Assembly: GCA_040880525.1 (NCBI GenBank)
Contig: JBBDIG010000034.1
Coordinates: forward strand, 1-64,000
Direction of reading: 5' to 3'
DNA from: Bacteroidia bacterium
Lineage (GTDB): Bacteria; Bacteroidota; Bacteroidia; CAILMK01; JBBDIG01
DNA: 64,000 bases
The position numbers were made by a program, and so were the translations under genes. Shown here one piece after another: positions 1 through 7,778 of this stretch; positions within the stretch are counted from its first letter, which is position 1; every line of letters begins with the position of its first letter. The notes beneath the pieces were generated by a model. It was not told the DNA's origin. It was given only the letters and a program-made list of their open reading frames with translations, and searched no databases.

Positions 1-141
1 CTCTTTAACATGGAGCAAAAATAACATATTGCTACCTAAGCGCCTATACCTATTATTTAATACTAGCAACAAGCACTATTTATACCTTCAGGCTTTTAAT
101 TCTCCTTTGATTAAGCTCCGTCAGTTCCATCCCCTTCAATA

Positions 142-218
142 ATGTAGATCGCAAGAGCTTTGTGTGCCCGGAATGGATTCACCGGGAGTGGCGCTCCTGG
201 GCGCCGCAGGCATTCCGC
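142..218. repeat. Degraded copy of the ~135-base palindromic repeat
   Basis: This stretch contains the junction seen in the better copy at 2161-2317: GTAGATCGCA, then AGAGCTTTGTGTGCC, then GATTCACCGG and GCAGGCATTCCGCT. Relative to that copy it lacks the middle hairpins (the CGGATT-GCA-AATCCG and CGCAGTT-G-AACTGCG parts) and has several substitutions. Confidence 0.6.
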
Positions 219-240
219 TATTAAACTACCTACCTAACCT

Positions 241-269
241 TTCAAGGGTTTTGAACCCTTGAAGGGTTG
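241..269. repeat. Short palindrome of the AACCCTT/AAGGGTT type
   Basis: TTCAAGGGTT at 241-250 and AACCCTTGAA at 254-263 form a perfect 10-base inverted repeat around a 3-base centre, followed by another AAGGGTT. A related imperfect form (AACC, TCTGG, AAGGTT) lies at 309-323, and the same motif recurs on both sides of the hicBA module near 35.7 and 36.25 kb. Confidence 0.6.
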
Positions 270-560
270 AAATCGCTCCACTAATTATTAAACTGCTAAG
301 GATATCAAAACCTCTGGAAGGTTGGACAAAAAACTTCAATTGTTAAACTATCTTTGACATCTTTCAGGGCAGGTACAGCCTTTTACAGAGGCGAACGTTT
401 TTTCTGCCCTAAGAAGCAATCCGTGGCTTTAACCAGGCGGATCCCTAAAAAGGAGTGGGTGCCAAACGTAGTGGGTTGCTTTTTCACAAACCCACCACGT
501 CCCGCTGTTTTTTAATCGGAATATCTTACTTGATAACCAGCCAAGCAATTTGCCTGGAAT

Positions 561-672
561 GGCAGTGGCGATCTTGGACACCGCAGGCATTCCGCTGGCG
601 CGGAATATTCGGATTGCAAATCCGAGTTACATGTAGCTCGCAGTTGAACTGCGATTAGTCCGCAAGGGCTTT
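561..672. repeat. Interspersed palindromic repeat, copy A
   Basis: This 112-base stretch matches 2169-2280 with only four differences counted by eye. It contains three small hairpins in order: ATTCCGC/GCGGAAT with a 4-base loop, CGGATT/AATCCG with a 3-base loop, and CGCAGTT/AACTGCG with a 1-base centre. Two near-identical copies about 1.6 kb apart flank the methyltransferase gene, in the same orientation. Confidence 0.85.
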
Positions 673-874
673 AGCAACAACCGTATATTTAATCCTTCCT
701 CGCAGAAAAAATATCCTTTTGGAGATGACGGATCATCTTGACCCTCTTCCGGGCATTGTAATCTGCTGTCAGCATCCTCGGGAAAAGGGTCGGCACCGGA
801 ATATGCATCATTGTATAATCGTGATCCAGTTTGTGACTTTCAAATTGCAGAAACATCATCCTGAATATTTCAGC

Positions 875-882
875 TAAATTTG
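875..882 (+). promoter_or_regulatory. Candidate Bacteroidota -7 box for the methyltransferase
   Basis: TAAATTTG matches the Bacteroidota -7 consensus TAnnTTTG and ends 42 bases before the ATG at 925. No clear -33 element was found at the expected spacing, so this is a suggestion only. Confidence 0.35.
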
Positions 883-924
883 TAGGCGCAAGTACTTTTT
901 ACACTATAACTAAAAATCGAAAAC

Positions 925-1689
925 ATGCCCAATAAACTGGAGAAATTAAAAAGTCTAGGGAAAGGCCTTTTACATAAATTTGTTGAACAGCAGTTCCACT
1001 TTCGTCCCTATTTAAAGCCTCTTAGTATTAGAGATCTAAATGCTGTTTTCTATTACGGCACCCCTCAAGCCTCAGAATGGTATGACCCAATTAAGCCTTA
1101 TGCCTTGTTGGAGTATAATTGGGTATTAGAAAACATCGAGCTAAAAAATAAGAAGATAATTGATGGCGGTTGCCATCATGGGCAGTATTCTGTAGTCCTA
1201 GCCAAAGGTTCAGGTAACACGGCTGAATTAGTGGCCGTGGATCCATTTCCGATGAACTGTCTTTTGACAAACATCAATCGTTGTTTAAATGACTTAAACT
1301 TTAAAATTCTTGAGAAAGCAATTAGCGAGAAGGAAACCACACTTTTTTTCTCAGATCAATCAAACGGACATTTAACATCGAATGGAAAGCTTAAAGTGGA
1401 ATCGACCACTTTGTATAATATAATGCCTGATGCTGAGATAATCAAGCTCGATGTGGAAGGTGAGGAATTTAAAATAATTCCAAATGACATTGAAAGAATG
1501 TCGAAAGTTACGACATGGATAGTTGAGGTTCATCCATCTAATCAGCGCATTCCAGATGACCTTATAAAAGTATTTCTAAATAATAATTATGAAATCTTTT
1601 GGATTAATAGAGAGAATAATCAAGTAGAAAAATACAACCTGAATTCAGAATGGAGGTCACATAGTACTGTCTTTTGTTTAAAGAGGTAA
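925..1689 (+). CDS. FkbM-family SAM-dependent methyltransferase
   Basis: The 254-residue product has the two hallmarks of the FkbM family. A glycine-rich SAM-binding motif sits near residues 79-86 (IDGGCHHGQYS, of the D-x-G-x-x-x-G type), and the family block IIKLDVEGEEF lies near residue 173. There is no signal peptide or membrane segment, so it is probably cytosolic. FkbM enzymes O-methylate sugars or polyketides and are common in polysaccharide loci, but no glycan cluster surrounds this gene, so the substrate is unknown. The gene is clearly more AT-rich than the genes from 2.5 kb onward, stands alone, and is flanked by copies of the same palindromic repeat. Together these suggest acquisition by transfer (inference). 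Confidence 0.8.
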   Translation: MPNKLEKLKSLGKGLLHKFVEQQFHFRPYLKPLSIRDLNAVFYYGTPQASEWYDPIKPYALLEYNWVLENIELKNKKIIDGGCHHGQYSVVLAKGSGNTAELVAVDPFPMNCLLTNINRCLNDLNFKILEKAISEKETTLFFSDQSNGHLTSNGKLKVESTTLYNIMPDAEIIKLDVEGEEFKIIPNDIERMSKVTTWIVEVHPSNQRIPDDLIKVFLNNNYEIFWINRENNQVEKYNLNSEWRSHSTVFCLKR

Positions 1690-2160
1690 ATGCTGAAAAC
1701 TATGCAAAAGGAATCAGTGAACGGGTCTGTAATCTGCACTCTGTCCTGCTTAAATTTTAGTTCCTGCCGGGCACCAAGTTAAATTTATAATTGCTGCACG
1801 GTCAATGCCAGATGGCAAAATACGACCTCTGAATGGATATAAACTCAATAGCCAGACCTAGTTACGAAAATAAATTCAATCTCTTCATGAGGTAATAAGA
1901 GGCGATACTTTTTATGGCGGGACCCGTGCTGAGAATTCCGGAAATGGGAGCACGAGGTATGATCATAAGAAACTATCGCTGTTATCTATTTATTCAATTC
2001 CCGAATATTTCATTTGATTCCTCATCCCGTTTGCTGAAAAACCCTGGAATAACAGTGATGGATAGTGTTGAAACATCAGGTATTATGTAACCAGAAGGTT
2101 ATTGAGTTCTATTACAGCTATCCACTCGCATACACGCCTTACGAAATCTTCAGGTAGGTA
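1690..2160. other. Intergenic region without a recognisable gene
   Basis: This stretch separates the methyltransferase from the second repeat copy. I see no sustained reading frame with protein-like composition and no RNA gene. It may contain decayed coding sequence, but nothing identifies it. Confidence 0.5.
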
Positions 2161-2317
2161 GATTCACCGGCAGTGGCGATCTTGGACACCGCAGGCATTC
2201 CGCTACTGCGGAATATTCGGATTGCAAATCCGAGTTACATGTAGATCGCAGTTGAACTGCGATTAGTCCGCAAGGGCTTTGTGTGCCTGGAGTAGATTCA
2301 CCGGCAGTGGCGATCTT
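2161..2317. repeat. Interspersed palindromic repeat, copy B with partial tandem unit
   Basis: The unit runs from GATTCACCGGCAGTGGCG through three small hairpins to GCTTTGTGTGCCTGGAGTA, about 135 bases. The first 22 bases of the unit then start again at 2296. Bases 2169-2280 match copy A at 561-672 with four differences. The tandem start shows that the natural element is a head-to-tail array or was copied from one. The 65-codon frame on the minus strand here is only a reading of the repeat. Confidence 0.85.
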
Positions 2318-2468
2318 AAATGTATATTTGTTGCGCAGAAACCACAACTCTTCATTATAAATAAAGACCCTGTAAAAGTGAAAGAAGCAGCCAACACAAG
2401 GACCCTAAGTGCGGAATAATAAAATACATTTAATATTTTAAAGAATTAGTCTCTAAAAAATACAAAAA

Positions 2469-2903
2469 ATGAAAAAACCTGCAATTCTTCTAATGCTATT
2501 ATTCCTGTCCCCGCTATTAAGTAGAGCACAGGCTCCGGCAACTGACAGTATACGGGAAAGACCTGAAATGGTTAGGGAGGAGAAAATATTCGTTGTGGTA
2601 GAGCAAATGCCGGAATTTCCGGGCGGGCAAGTAGCGCTGTTCAAATATATTAAGGAGAACCTGGTATACCCGGAAAAAATGCAATCTGAGGGAATCAGCG
2701 GAACTGTTGTTTTAACTTTTGTGGTAAATGAGGATGGCAGCATCACCCAGATCCGGCCTATCAAATTCTTGCATCCTGAATTAGACCGGGAAGCCATTCG
2801 GGTGGTTGAGTCAATGCCAGCCTGGGAATGTGGCAAACAGCGTGGACGGCCAGTCAAAGTGCGTATGAATCTTCCTTTTAAATTTGAATTAGATCAGCAA
2901 TGA
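2469..2903 (+). CDS. TonB C-terminal-domain periplasmic protein
   Basis: The 144-residue product begins with a cleavable signal peptide (residues 1-20, ending SRAQA). It continues into a TonB C-terminal-type domain: the block MPEFPGGQVAL near residue 48, then GTVVLTFVVNEDGSI and the terminal VRMNLPFKFEL strand. The canonical TonB membrane anchor and proline-rich span are missing, so it is a short, stand-alone TonB_C protein of a kind common in Bacteroidota. Such proteins may interact with TonB-dependent receptors or be lineage duplicates without energising function. It is monocistronic and converges on the permease gene that ends at 2981. Confidence 0.8.
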   Translation: MKKPAILLMLLFLSPLLSRAQAPATDSIRERPEMVREEKIFVVVEQMPEFPGGQVALFKYIKENLVYPEKMQSEGISGTVVLTFVVNEDGSITQIRPIKFLHPELDREAIRVVESMPAWECGKQRGRPVKVRMNLPFKFELDQQ

Positions 2904-2980
2904 TTTGCATTTCAGGACTTTGATTTATTCTAATAGGGCATTTAAGCAAAAAAACGTCTGAAGTTTCCCCGTAGTAATTC

Positions 2981-4192
2981 TCACTTCCCCCTGACGTCCA
3001 GCGCGTCCTGCAATCCGTTGCCCACAAGGTAAAACGCCAGTACGGTAAGGCAAATAAAAATGCCGGGCAGCACGGCCAGGTACGCATTGCCAAAAACGAT
3101 CATCATGTAATTTTCTTTGATCATGTAGCCCCATGACGGAACGGGCGGCTGCACGCCTATTCCCAGGAAACTCAATCCAGCTTCCAACAGTATAGCCGCT
3201 GCGAAATTGGCCGCGCATACCACAATGAGGGGGCCTGTAATATTGGGCAACAAATGACGGGTGATGGTGCGGAAGCTCCCGTAGCCCAATGCACGCGCGG
3301 CCTCTACAAATTCCTTTTCTCTGGTGCTCATGATCTGGCCCCGGACGATGCGCGCTACTTCCACCCACATACTTACGCCCACGGCCACGAATACCTGCCA
3401 GAATCCCTTTCCCAATGCCAGGCTGAATGCGATGACCAGCAACAATGTGGGAAGAGACCACCATACATTTATGAACCACATTACTACATCATCAGCAAAA
3501 CCGCGGAAGTAGCCTCCGATGGTGCCGAGCGTAATCCCAATTACAAGAGAGATGAGCACTGCTATAAAGCCCACTGACAGCGACACGCGGATGCCTAGCA
3601 GAAGGCGGCTGAACAGGTCCCGCCCAAAAGAATCAGTACCCAGCAGAAAATGACGCTTTTCCAGGTTATTCTCTTCCACCAGGTTCGCCAGTTCCTGCAA
3701 TTCGATTTGCTGCTGGCCGCCAACTGCATCCTCAAAATAAACTGTGTTATCCTCGCTCCGCACCGATTCCAGATCAAGGGCAAAATGAATGTCTGCGAGA
3801 AGGTAATGCTCAGTGGGACCTTTTTCCCCTTCCCAGCCAGTAACTCTTGTAATGCGCAGAGAATCTTTTACGAACTCATATTCAGCAACAGGAATAAAAT
3901 TATAAGGACTTTCCCGGCCCTCCAGCATAGCGCTGAGAAAGGAGGTCTCAGGAAGTTGCAGATTTTTGCGTTTTTTCAGGATAAGCGCCTGGGTTCCCGG
4001 TGGCTGCGTCTTTAGCTCAATAATCTGCGCATTTGCATCCGGAGACGGATCCGGGAGGATCAGGTAACCTGGAATAGCAATAAGCGTGAGGAGCAAAATA
4101 TAGCTGAGGCCCACCACCGCCAACCGGTTCTTCAGGAACCTCTTGCGGGTGTGCCAGGCAGGGGAGCGGCCTTGCTCATGTTCAGTCTTCAT
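2981..4192 (-). CDS. OppC/DppC-type ABC transporter permease with long periplasmic insert
   Basis: The 403-residue membrane protein has the binding-protein-dependent transport permease domain from about residue 180. The entry motif LLGTDSFGRDLFSRLL precedes the inner-membrane core, and the ATPase-contact EAA-like loop appears as EFVEAARALGYGS. These features match peptide permeases of the OppC/DppC class. Between the first membrane helix (residues 24-47) and the core lies a charged, presumably periplasmic insert of about 130 residues, longer than in enterobacterial OppC. No OppB-type partner, ATPase or binding protein is in the window. Its ATG overlaps the end of the upstream small gene by 11 bases, making it the last gene of the operon that starts at 6710. 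Substrate unknown; a peptide or oligopeptide is the family expectation. Confidence 0.85.
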   Translation of the reverse strand: MKTEHEQGRSPAWHTRKRFLKNRLAVVGLSYILLLTLIAIPGYLILPDPSPDANAQIIELKTQPPGTQALILKKRKNLQLPETSFLSAMLEGRESPYNFIPVAEYEFVKDSLRITRVTGWEGEKGPTEHYLLADIHFALDLESVRSEDNTVYFEDAVGGQQQIELQELANLVEENNLEKRHFLLGTDSFGRDLFSRLLLGIRVSLSVGFIAVLISLVIGITLGTIGGYFRGFADDVVMWFINVWWSLPTLLLVIAFSLALGKGFWQVFVAVGVSMWVEVARIVRGQIMSTREKEFVEAARALGYGSFRTITRHLLPNITGPLIVVCAANFAAAILLEAGLSFLGIGVQPPVPSWGYMIKENYMMIVFGNAYLAVLPGIFICLTVLAFYLVGNGLQDALDVRGK

Positions 4193-4466
4193 CCTCCTGA
4201 ACGGAGTTATGCGCTACAAGGCCATCGCGCGTGATGAGATAATGGTAAGCATACATATTGTCTGCATCATAAATAAACGAGCGTTTAAAATCCCTGTCTG
4301 TTTCACTATACTTCATCGCCACCACCAGTTTATTATCAATCAGCAGTCGCAGACTATCTGCCACCTGGTTTTTCGGAGCATCCACCTCGTCCAGAATATT
4401 TTCAAAAGGCTCTACAAAATAGAGCACGTTCAAAATATCATATTCAAGTCCGGTAAGTTTCTTCAT
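4182..4466 (-). CDS. Small conserved-looking protein of unknown function
   Basis: This 94-residue soluble protein has no signal peptide and mixed alpha-beta composition. Its first 60 residues alternate short helices around LEYDILNVLYFV and QVADSLRLLIDNKLVV, followed by a strand-like segment. That pattern would suit a small winged-helix fold, but I do not recognise the family. Its ATG overlaps the stop of the glycosyltransferase gene (ATGA) and its own end overlaps the permease start by 11 bases. Such tight coupling on both sides argues that it is genuinely translated and works with its operon partners. The acidic C-terminus (SVQEDED) is encoded in the overlap. Confidence 0.65.
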   Translation of the reverse strand: MKKLTGLEYDILNVLYFVEPFENILDEVDAPKNQVADSLRLLIDNKLVVAMKYSETDRDFKRSFIYDADNMYAYHYLITRDGLVAHNSVQEDED

Positions 4467-5623
4467 TTTACTTTTCGTCCTTTCCAGGTGTAGCCGCCAA
4501 TATTTCCATAAATACCAATAAAAAGCACATAAAGGATGTGTAAAATAGCTGCAGGCAAAAATAGGATTAATAACGTTTTTCTATTAAAAAAGGAGGTCAC
4601 CAAAAATAAAAACGCAGACTCGGATAATATTTTTAAGAAGAAAATTAAAATAAAAACCGGCCACCAGCCGGGATAAAAAAAACATAATATCCCTGCCACC
4701 AGCAGCAGCAAAGAATAGGTATAGGCCGCTGCAAGAATTACCGTTATTGAACGGTTACTGTAAAAAGTGCTTTTTGACACCCATCTTTTTCGCTGCATTA
4801 CAAACTCGCGCAGACTTTTCGCAGCCCGTGTAAAAACGGTGGCATCACGGTTTTTCAAAAACAGCACTTTTCCCGGAAATGCATTAAAGAGCTTGTGCAT
4901 GAGAAATTCATCATCTCCTGATGCAAGATGGCTGTTATCCCTGTAGCCTCCCACGGATCTGAAGGCGCTGAGGGAAAAAGCGAGATTGGCTCCGTTGCAC
5001 ATATTCGGGGTGCCATTGCGCAGTGATGCCGCACCGATCCCAATCAGGCTCAAAAACTCCAGCGACTGCATCCTTTCAAACAGGTTTGCTTCCTTATGGT
5101 AAGCCACGGGTGCCGATACCATGACCGGCTCCTTTTCCCGGATAAAGGCTGAGAGGACTGAAAGCCATTTGCTTCCACGATCGGTGTCGGCATCTGTTGT
5201 AATGATCCAATCTCCTTTTGCTGCTGCTATCCCTGCTTCTAGTGCCCGCTTCTTAAATGCCACCGCAGGCTGAGGAGCGGTGTCGTCCTGCATCTGCAAA
5301 AGCCTGAGTTCCGGTGCGCTGTCTTTTTTCTTAGCAATTAAATCTTTAACTACTGCCGCGGTTGCATCCTCAGAATGATCATTCACCACGATGATCTCCC
5401 AGGGGCCCGCCTCATAGTCCTGCACTAATAAATGCCGAAGGGTTCGCCCGATGTTCTCTTCTTCGTTTCGGGCAGCAATAACGATTGTAAAAAAATGGGT
5501 AGAATCAAAGCCTGGCACCGGCCGGTACGTATTAAGATTTGTCCAGCCTCGGATAAAACTGAGCACCAGCAGCACATAGAATAATGTGAATATCGCAAGT
5601 AAAAAGAAAAATGCTGTGAGCAT
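4463..5623 (-). CDS. Membrane-anchored family 2 glycosyltransferase
   Basis: The 386-residue product has an N-terminal membrane helix (residues 1-24) and a GT-A domain. It starts with FTIVIAARNEEENIGRTL, carries the metal-binding DAD motif in ITTDADTDRG near residue 144, the acceptor-site block SGDDEFLMHK and the processive-type QRKRWVSK motif. Three further hydrophobic stretches close the protein. This layout is that of membrane GT2 enzymes transferring sugars to lipid or polysaccharide acceptors on the cytosolic face. It sits 10 bases after the flippase-like gene, which suggests a shared lipid-linked or envelope glycan pathway (inference). The exact donor and acceptor cannot be read from the sequence. 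Confidence 0.85.
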   Translation of the reverse strand: MLTAFFFLLAIFTLFYVLLVLSFIRGWTNLNTYRPVPGFDSTHFFTIVIAARNEEENIGRTLRHLLVQDYEAGPWEIIVVNDHSEDATAAVVKDLIAKKKDSAPELRLLQMQDDTAPQPAVAFKKRALEAGIAAAKGDWIITTDADTDRGSKWLSVLSAFIREKEPVMVSAPVAYHKEANLFERMQSLEFLSLIGIGAASLRNGTPNMCNGANLAFSLSAFRSVGGYRDNSHLASGDDEFLMHKLFNAFPGKVLFLKNRDATVFTRAAKSLREFVMQRKRWVSKSTFYSNRSITVILAAAYTYSLLLLVAGILCFFYPGWWPVFILIFFLKILSESAFLFLVTSFFNRKTLLILFLPAAILHILYVLFIGIYGNIGGYTWKGRKVK

Positions 5624-5633
5624 AGGGTCGCTG

Positions 5634-6710
5634 CTATTTGCTGCTCAGTGAGGCGGGTCTTTCACTTGCCGTAATGGAGACTTCCTGCTGTGCTGTTTTT
5701 CTCAACTTCCGTTGTGTGCCCTCTTTTCTATACCGGGCTCTGAGAATGAAAACGGCTCCGAACAGCGATGGCAAAATGATATTGACGAGCCAGAGGGAAT
5801 AGGAAGCGCTGAATATACCCGCTGTGTTGGCCGTCAAAACCTGCAGGATAGCGATCGATGCCGCACCACGAATTCCAAGTTCTGAGAGGGCAATTGAAGG
5901 AACCACAGACTGCACCAGAAATATTACGGCAATAAGTGCCAGGGCAGGAAACATCGCGACATTAATCTGAAACACCAACAAGAGCAAATAGAATTGCATC
6001 GCAAAAACAACATACCGTAAGGCAGAAATGCCCAGCACCGAGAGCATAAGTTTCCGGTCATAACGAGTGAGAATAGCCAGCCCCTGCCTCAGCTTCTTCC
6101 ATTTTATACTGACCGGAACAAGCCTTACCGCCATCCCTATATTAAACAATGCAAGAAGATAAAGGAGACTCACCACCACCAATGCCCCAAGGATGATTAT
6201 GATGACGACCGGACTATCGCTTCCTGCCACGTTCGTGATAAATGAAGATTTGTTTTGCCAAGCCATGAAGAGGCCGATGGTTCCGGCTATAAGCGTAACC
6301 GCCATTTGACAAAGACTTCCGGCAATCGTGCTGAAAATGGCCTTGATCCGGGCTTTTGGAGGCAGATAGAATACGCGGCCAATATACTCTCCGATGCGGT
6401 TGGGCATCCAGGTACTGATCGTTACCCCGCTGAAAACAGCCCTCATGGCGCGCCCAAATGAAATACGGGAAATGTGCCGCATGAGCAACTGCCACTTTCG
6501 CGATTCGAGGCTCCAGTTGGCGACCATCAGCAGCAGGGTCAGCAAGATCAGCCACGCCTCGAACCATCCGGTATGCAGCAGCATTTCATAAAGTTCCTTA
6601 TACCTGCCGGTTCGGATCAGTTCAACGTAAATGTAGCTGAGGGTAACTGCTAAAACCAGAAGTTTGAAAACCCAAAGAAGCCGTGCAGCCAGTGTTTTTT
6701 GCTTCCGCAT
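5634..6710 (-). CDS. Flippase-like integral membrane protein (LPG synthase TM / UPF0104 type)
   Basis: The 358-residue protein has about eight hydrophobic segments. The family block around residues 93-110 (GVTISTWMPNRIGEYIGR) and the SIALSELGIRGAAS segment near residue 273 resemble the transmembrane domain of lysyl-phosphatidylglycerol synthase and the UPF0104 group. The soluble aminoacyl-transferase domain is absent, so it is not MprF itself. It ends in a basic tail rich in Ser and Thr. It is first in a four-gene operon with GT2, the 94-residue protein and the OppC-type permease. A role in moving or organising lipid-linked intermediates is a family-level inference. A good -7 box lies 19 bases upstream of the ATG. 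Confidence 0.8.
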   Translation of the reverse strand: MRKQKTLAARLLWVFKLLVLAVTLSYIYVELIRTGRYKELYEMLLHTGWFEAWLILLTLLLMVANWSLESRKWQLLMRHISRISFGRAMRAVFSGVTISTWMPNRIGEYIGRVFYLPPKARIKAIFSTIAGSLCQMAVTLIAGTIGLFMAWQNKSSFITNVAGSDSPVVIIIILGALVVVSLLYLLALFNIGMAVRLVPVSIKWKKLRQGLAILTRYDRKLMLSVLGISALRYVVFAMQFYLLLLVFQINVAMFPALALIAVIFLVQSVVPSIALSELGIRGAASIAILQVLTANTAGIFSASYSLWLVNIILPSLFGAVFILRARYRKEGTQRKLRKTAQQEVSITASERPASLSSK

Positions 6711-6729
6711 TAAGGAGGTTTAAATGCCG

Positions 6730-6737
6730 CAAAAGTA
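6730..6737 (-). promoter_or_regulatory. -7 box for the flippase operon
   Basis: Read on the minus strand, these bases are TACTTTTG, an exact match to TAnnTTTG. The box ends 19 bases before the ATG at 6710, leaving a short leader. The divergent ruvC box lies only about 35 bases away. Confidence 0.55.
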
Positions 6738-6771
6738 AGGCATGAGGCAGGAAGCGGGGTTTGATTTCCGC

Positions 6772-6779
6772 TATCTTTG
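6772..6779 (+). promoter_or_regulatory. -7 box for ruvC
   Basis: TATCTTTG matches TAnnTTTG exactly. Transcription would begin about seven bases downstream, at or next to the GTG at 6785. This implies a nearly leaderless mRNA and rules out the upstream TTG at 6761 as start. Confidence 0.5.
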
Positions 6780-6784
6780 CCTCT

Positions 6785-7342
6785 GTGGCAGCTATAAAAA
6801 ACAAGATCATCCTTGGCATTGACCCCGGCACTAATGTAATGGGCTATGGCCTGATTACTATCAAAAACCGGGATGCAGAACTTCTGAACTGCGGGGTGGT
6901 GAAAATGCAACCCAAGACAGACCACATGGAGCGGCTGGCCAGGATCTTCAACCGCTGCATCTATCTCATAGACCAGTTCAAGCCTGATGTGCTCTCCATT
7001 GAAGCGCCATTTTATGGCAAGAATGTACAGAGCATGTTGAAACTTGGCAGAGCACAGGGAATGGCGATGGCCGCAGCTATTTCCCGCTCGGTACCGGTAT
7101 TTGAATATTCTCCAAGGAAAATTAAAATGGCAATTACCGGCAACGGAAATGCCTCTAAAGAACAGGTGGCAGGAATGGTGAAGGCCATGCTTTCATTGCA
7201 ATCAGAACCCTCATTCCATGACGCTACTGATGGTCTTGCTGTGGCGCTGTGCCATCATTTCCAGTTTAAAATTGAAGGGGAAAATACCGGTGCAAAATCC
7301 TGGAAGGCATTTCTCTCAGCCAATCCTGACCGCCTTGGGTAA
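6785..7342 (+). CDS. ruvC: Holliday junction resolvase RuvC
   Basis: The product (185 residues from the GTG) is the RuvC endonuclease that cleaves Holliday junctions with RuvAB. All four catalytic acidic residues are present: D13 in LGIDPGT, E73 in SIEAPFYG, and D146 and D149 in SFHDATDGLA. Their spacing is that of the RNase H-like fold of this family. Length is normal. The frame is open to a TTG at 6761, but the -7 box at 6772-6779 would then lie inside the gene, so the GTG at 6785 is preferred. The gene is transcribed alone and converges on the HIT gene, 26 bases away. No ruvA or ruvB is nearby. Confidence 0.93.
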   Translation: MAAIKNKIILGIDPGTNVMGYGLITIKNRDAELLNCGVVKMQPKTDHMERLARIFNRCIYLIDQFKPDVLSIEAPFYGKNVQSMLKLGRAQGMAMAAAISRSVPVFEYSPRKIKMAITGNGNASKEQVAGMVKAMLSLQSEPSFHDATDGLAVALCHHFQFKIEGENTGAKSWKAFLSANPDRLG

Positions 7343-7368
7343 AAGGCTCTGAGAAAACTTGTATTTCT

Positions 7369-7764
7369 TCATTCCAAATTCGACCGGATGTGCGCTGCAA
7401 TCTGACGGAATTCCTCTTCAGCAAGGTTTAGCTTAGGCCGGGAGAAATTGATGTCTCCCACCTCGTTTATAGGAATGAGGTGAATGTGGGTGTGCGGCAC
7501 TTCGAGGCCGAGTACCGCGATACCTATTCTCTCGCACGGAACAGCCTGCTCTATTGCAATCGCAACGGTCTTGGAAAAGATCATTAATCCTTTCAGCAAT
7601 TCGTCTTCAAGATCAAATATATAATCCACTTCCTTTTTAGGCACCACCAGCGTATGTCCTTTCGCCAATGGATTTATATCCAGAAATGCGAAATACTTCT
7701 CACTTTCTGCAATTTTATAAGAAGGAATTTCCCCCTTGATAATTTTAGAGAAAAGGCTGGCCAT
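7369..7764 (-). CDS. HIT-family (histidine triad) nucleotide-binding protein
   Basis: The 131-residue protein carries the histidine triad HTHIHL near residues 91-96 and the N-terminal block FSKIIKGEIPSYKI found in HINT/PKCI-type members. These enzymes hydrolyse AMP-linked phosphoramidates or related nucleotide conjugates and act in the cytosol. It follows greA by 14 bases in the same direction, so the two are probably co-transcribed; a greA-HIT pairing is familiar in Bacteroidota. The C-terminal 30 residues are charged and lack the extra domain of larger HIT proteins. The cellular substrate is not known. Confidence 0.9.
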   Translation of the reverse strand: MASLFSKIIKGEIPSYKIAESEKYFAFLDINPLAKGHTLVVPKKEVDYIFDLEDELLKGLMIFSKTVAIAIEQAVPCERIGIAVLGLEVPHTHIHLIPINEVGDINFSRPKLNLAEEEFRQIAAHIRSNLE

Positions 7765-7778
7765 AATGCAGGATTAGA

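Larger units (their letters stand above)
1..874. other. Non-coding, repeat-bearing region
   Basis: No reading frame here looks like a real gene: the only sizeable one (67 codons at 455-658) is built largely from repeat sequence and has no protein-like composition. The first 120 bases are AT-rich and show nothing recognisable. The rest carries short palindromes and degraded copies of a repeat that recurs at 2161-2317, listed separately. A hairpin-capable stretch lies at 471-495 (GTGGGTT, 11-base loop, AACCCAC). The region reads as an accessory or decayed locus rather than a regulatory region for one gene. Confidence 0.6.

Noticed and set aside
471-495. GTGGGTT / AACCCAC hairpin as a terminator
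   Set aside because: No gene ends upstream of it and the T run is separated from the stem by more than 10 bases.
455-658. 67-codon open frame on the plus strand
   Set aside because: It is mainly a translation of the repeat at 561-672 and starts inside a hairpin region; no protein-like composition or ribosome-binding context.
2150-2347. 65-codon open frame on the minus strand
   Set aside because: It is a reading of repeat copy B; the same repeat elsewhere does not keep a frame.
2453-2857. 134-codon minus-strand frame
   Set aside because: It lies opposite the TonB-C-domain gene, whose signal peptide and domain motifs are clear.
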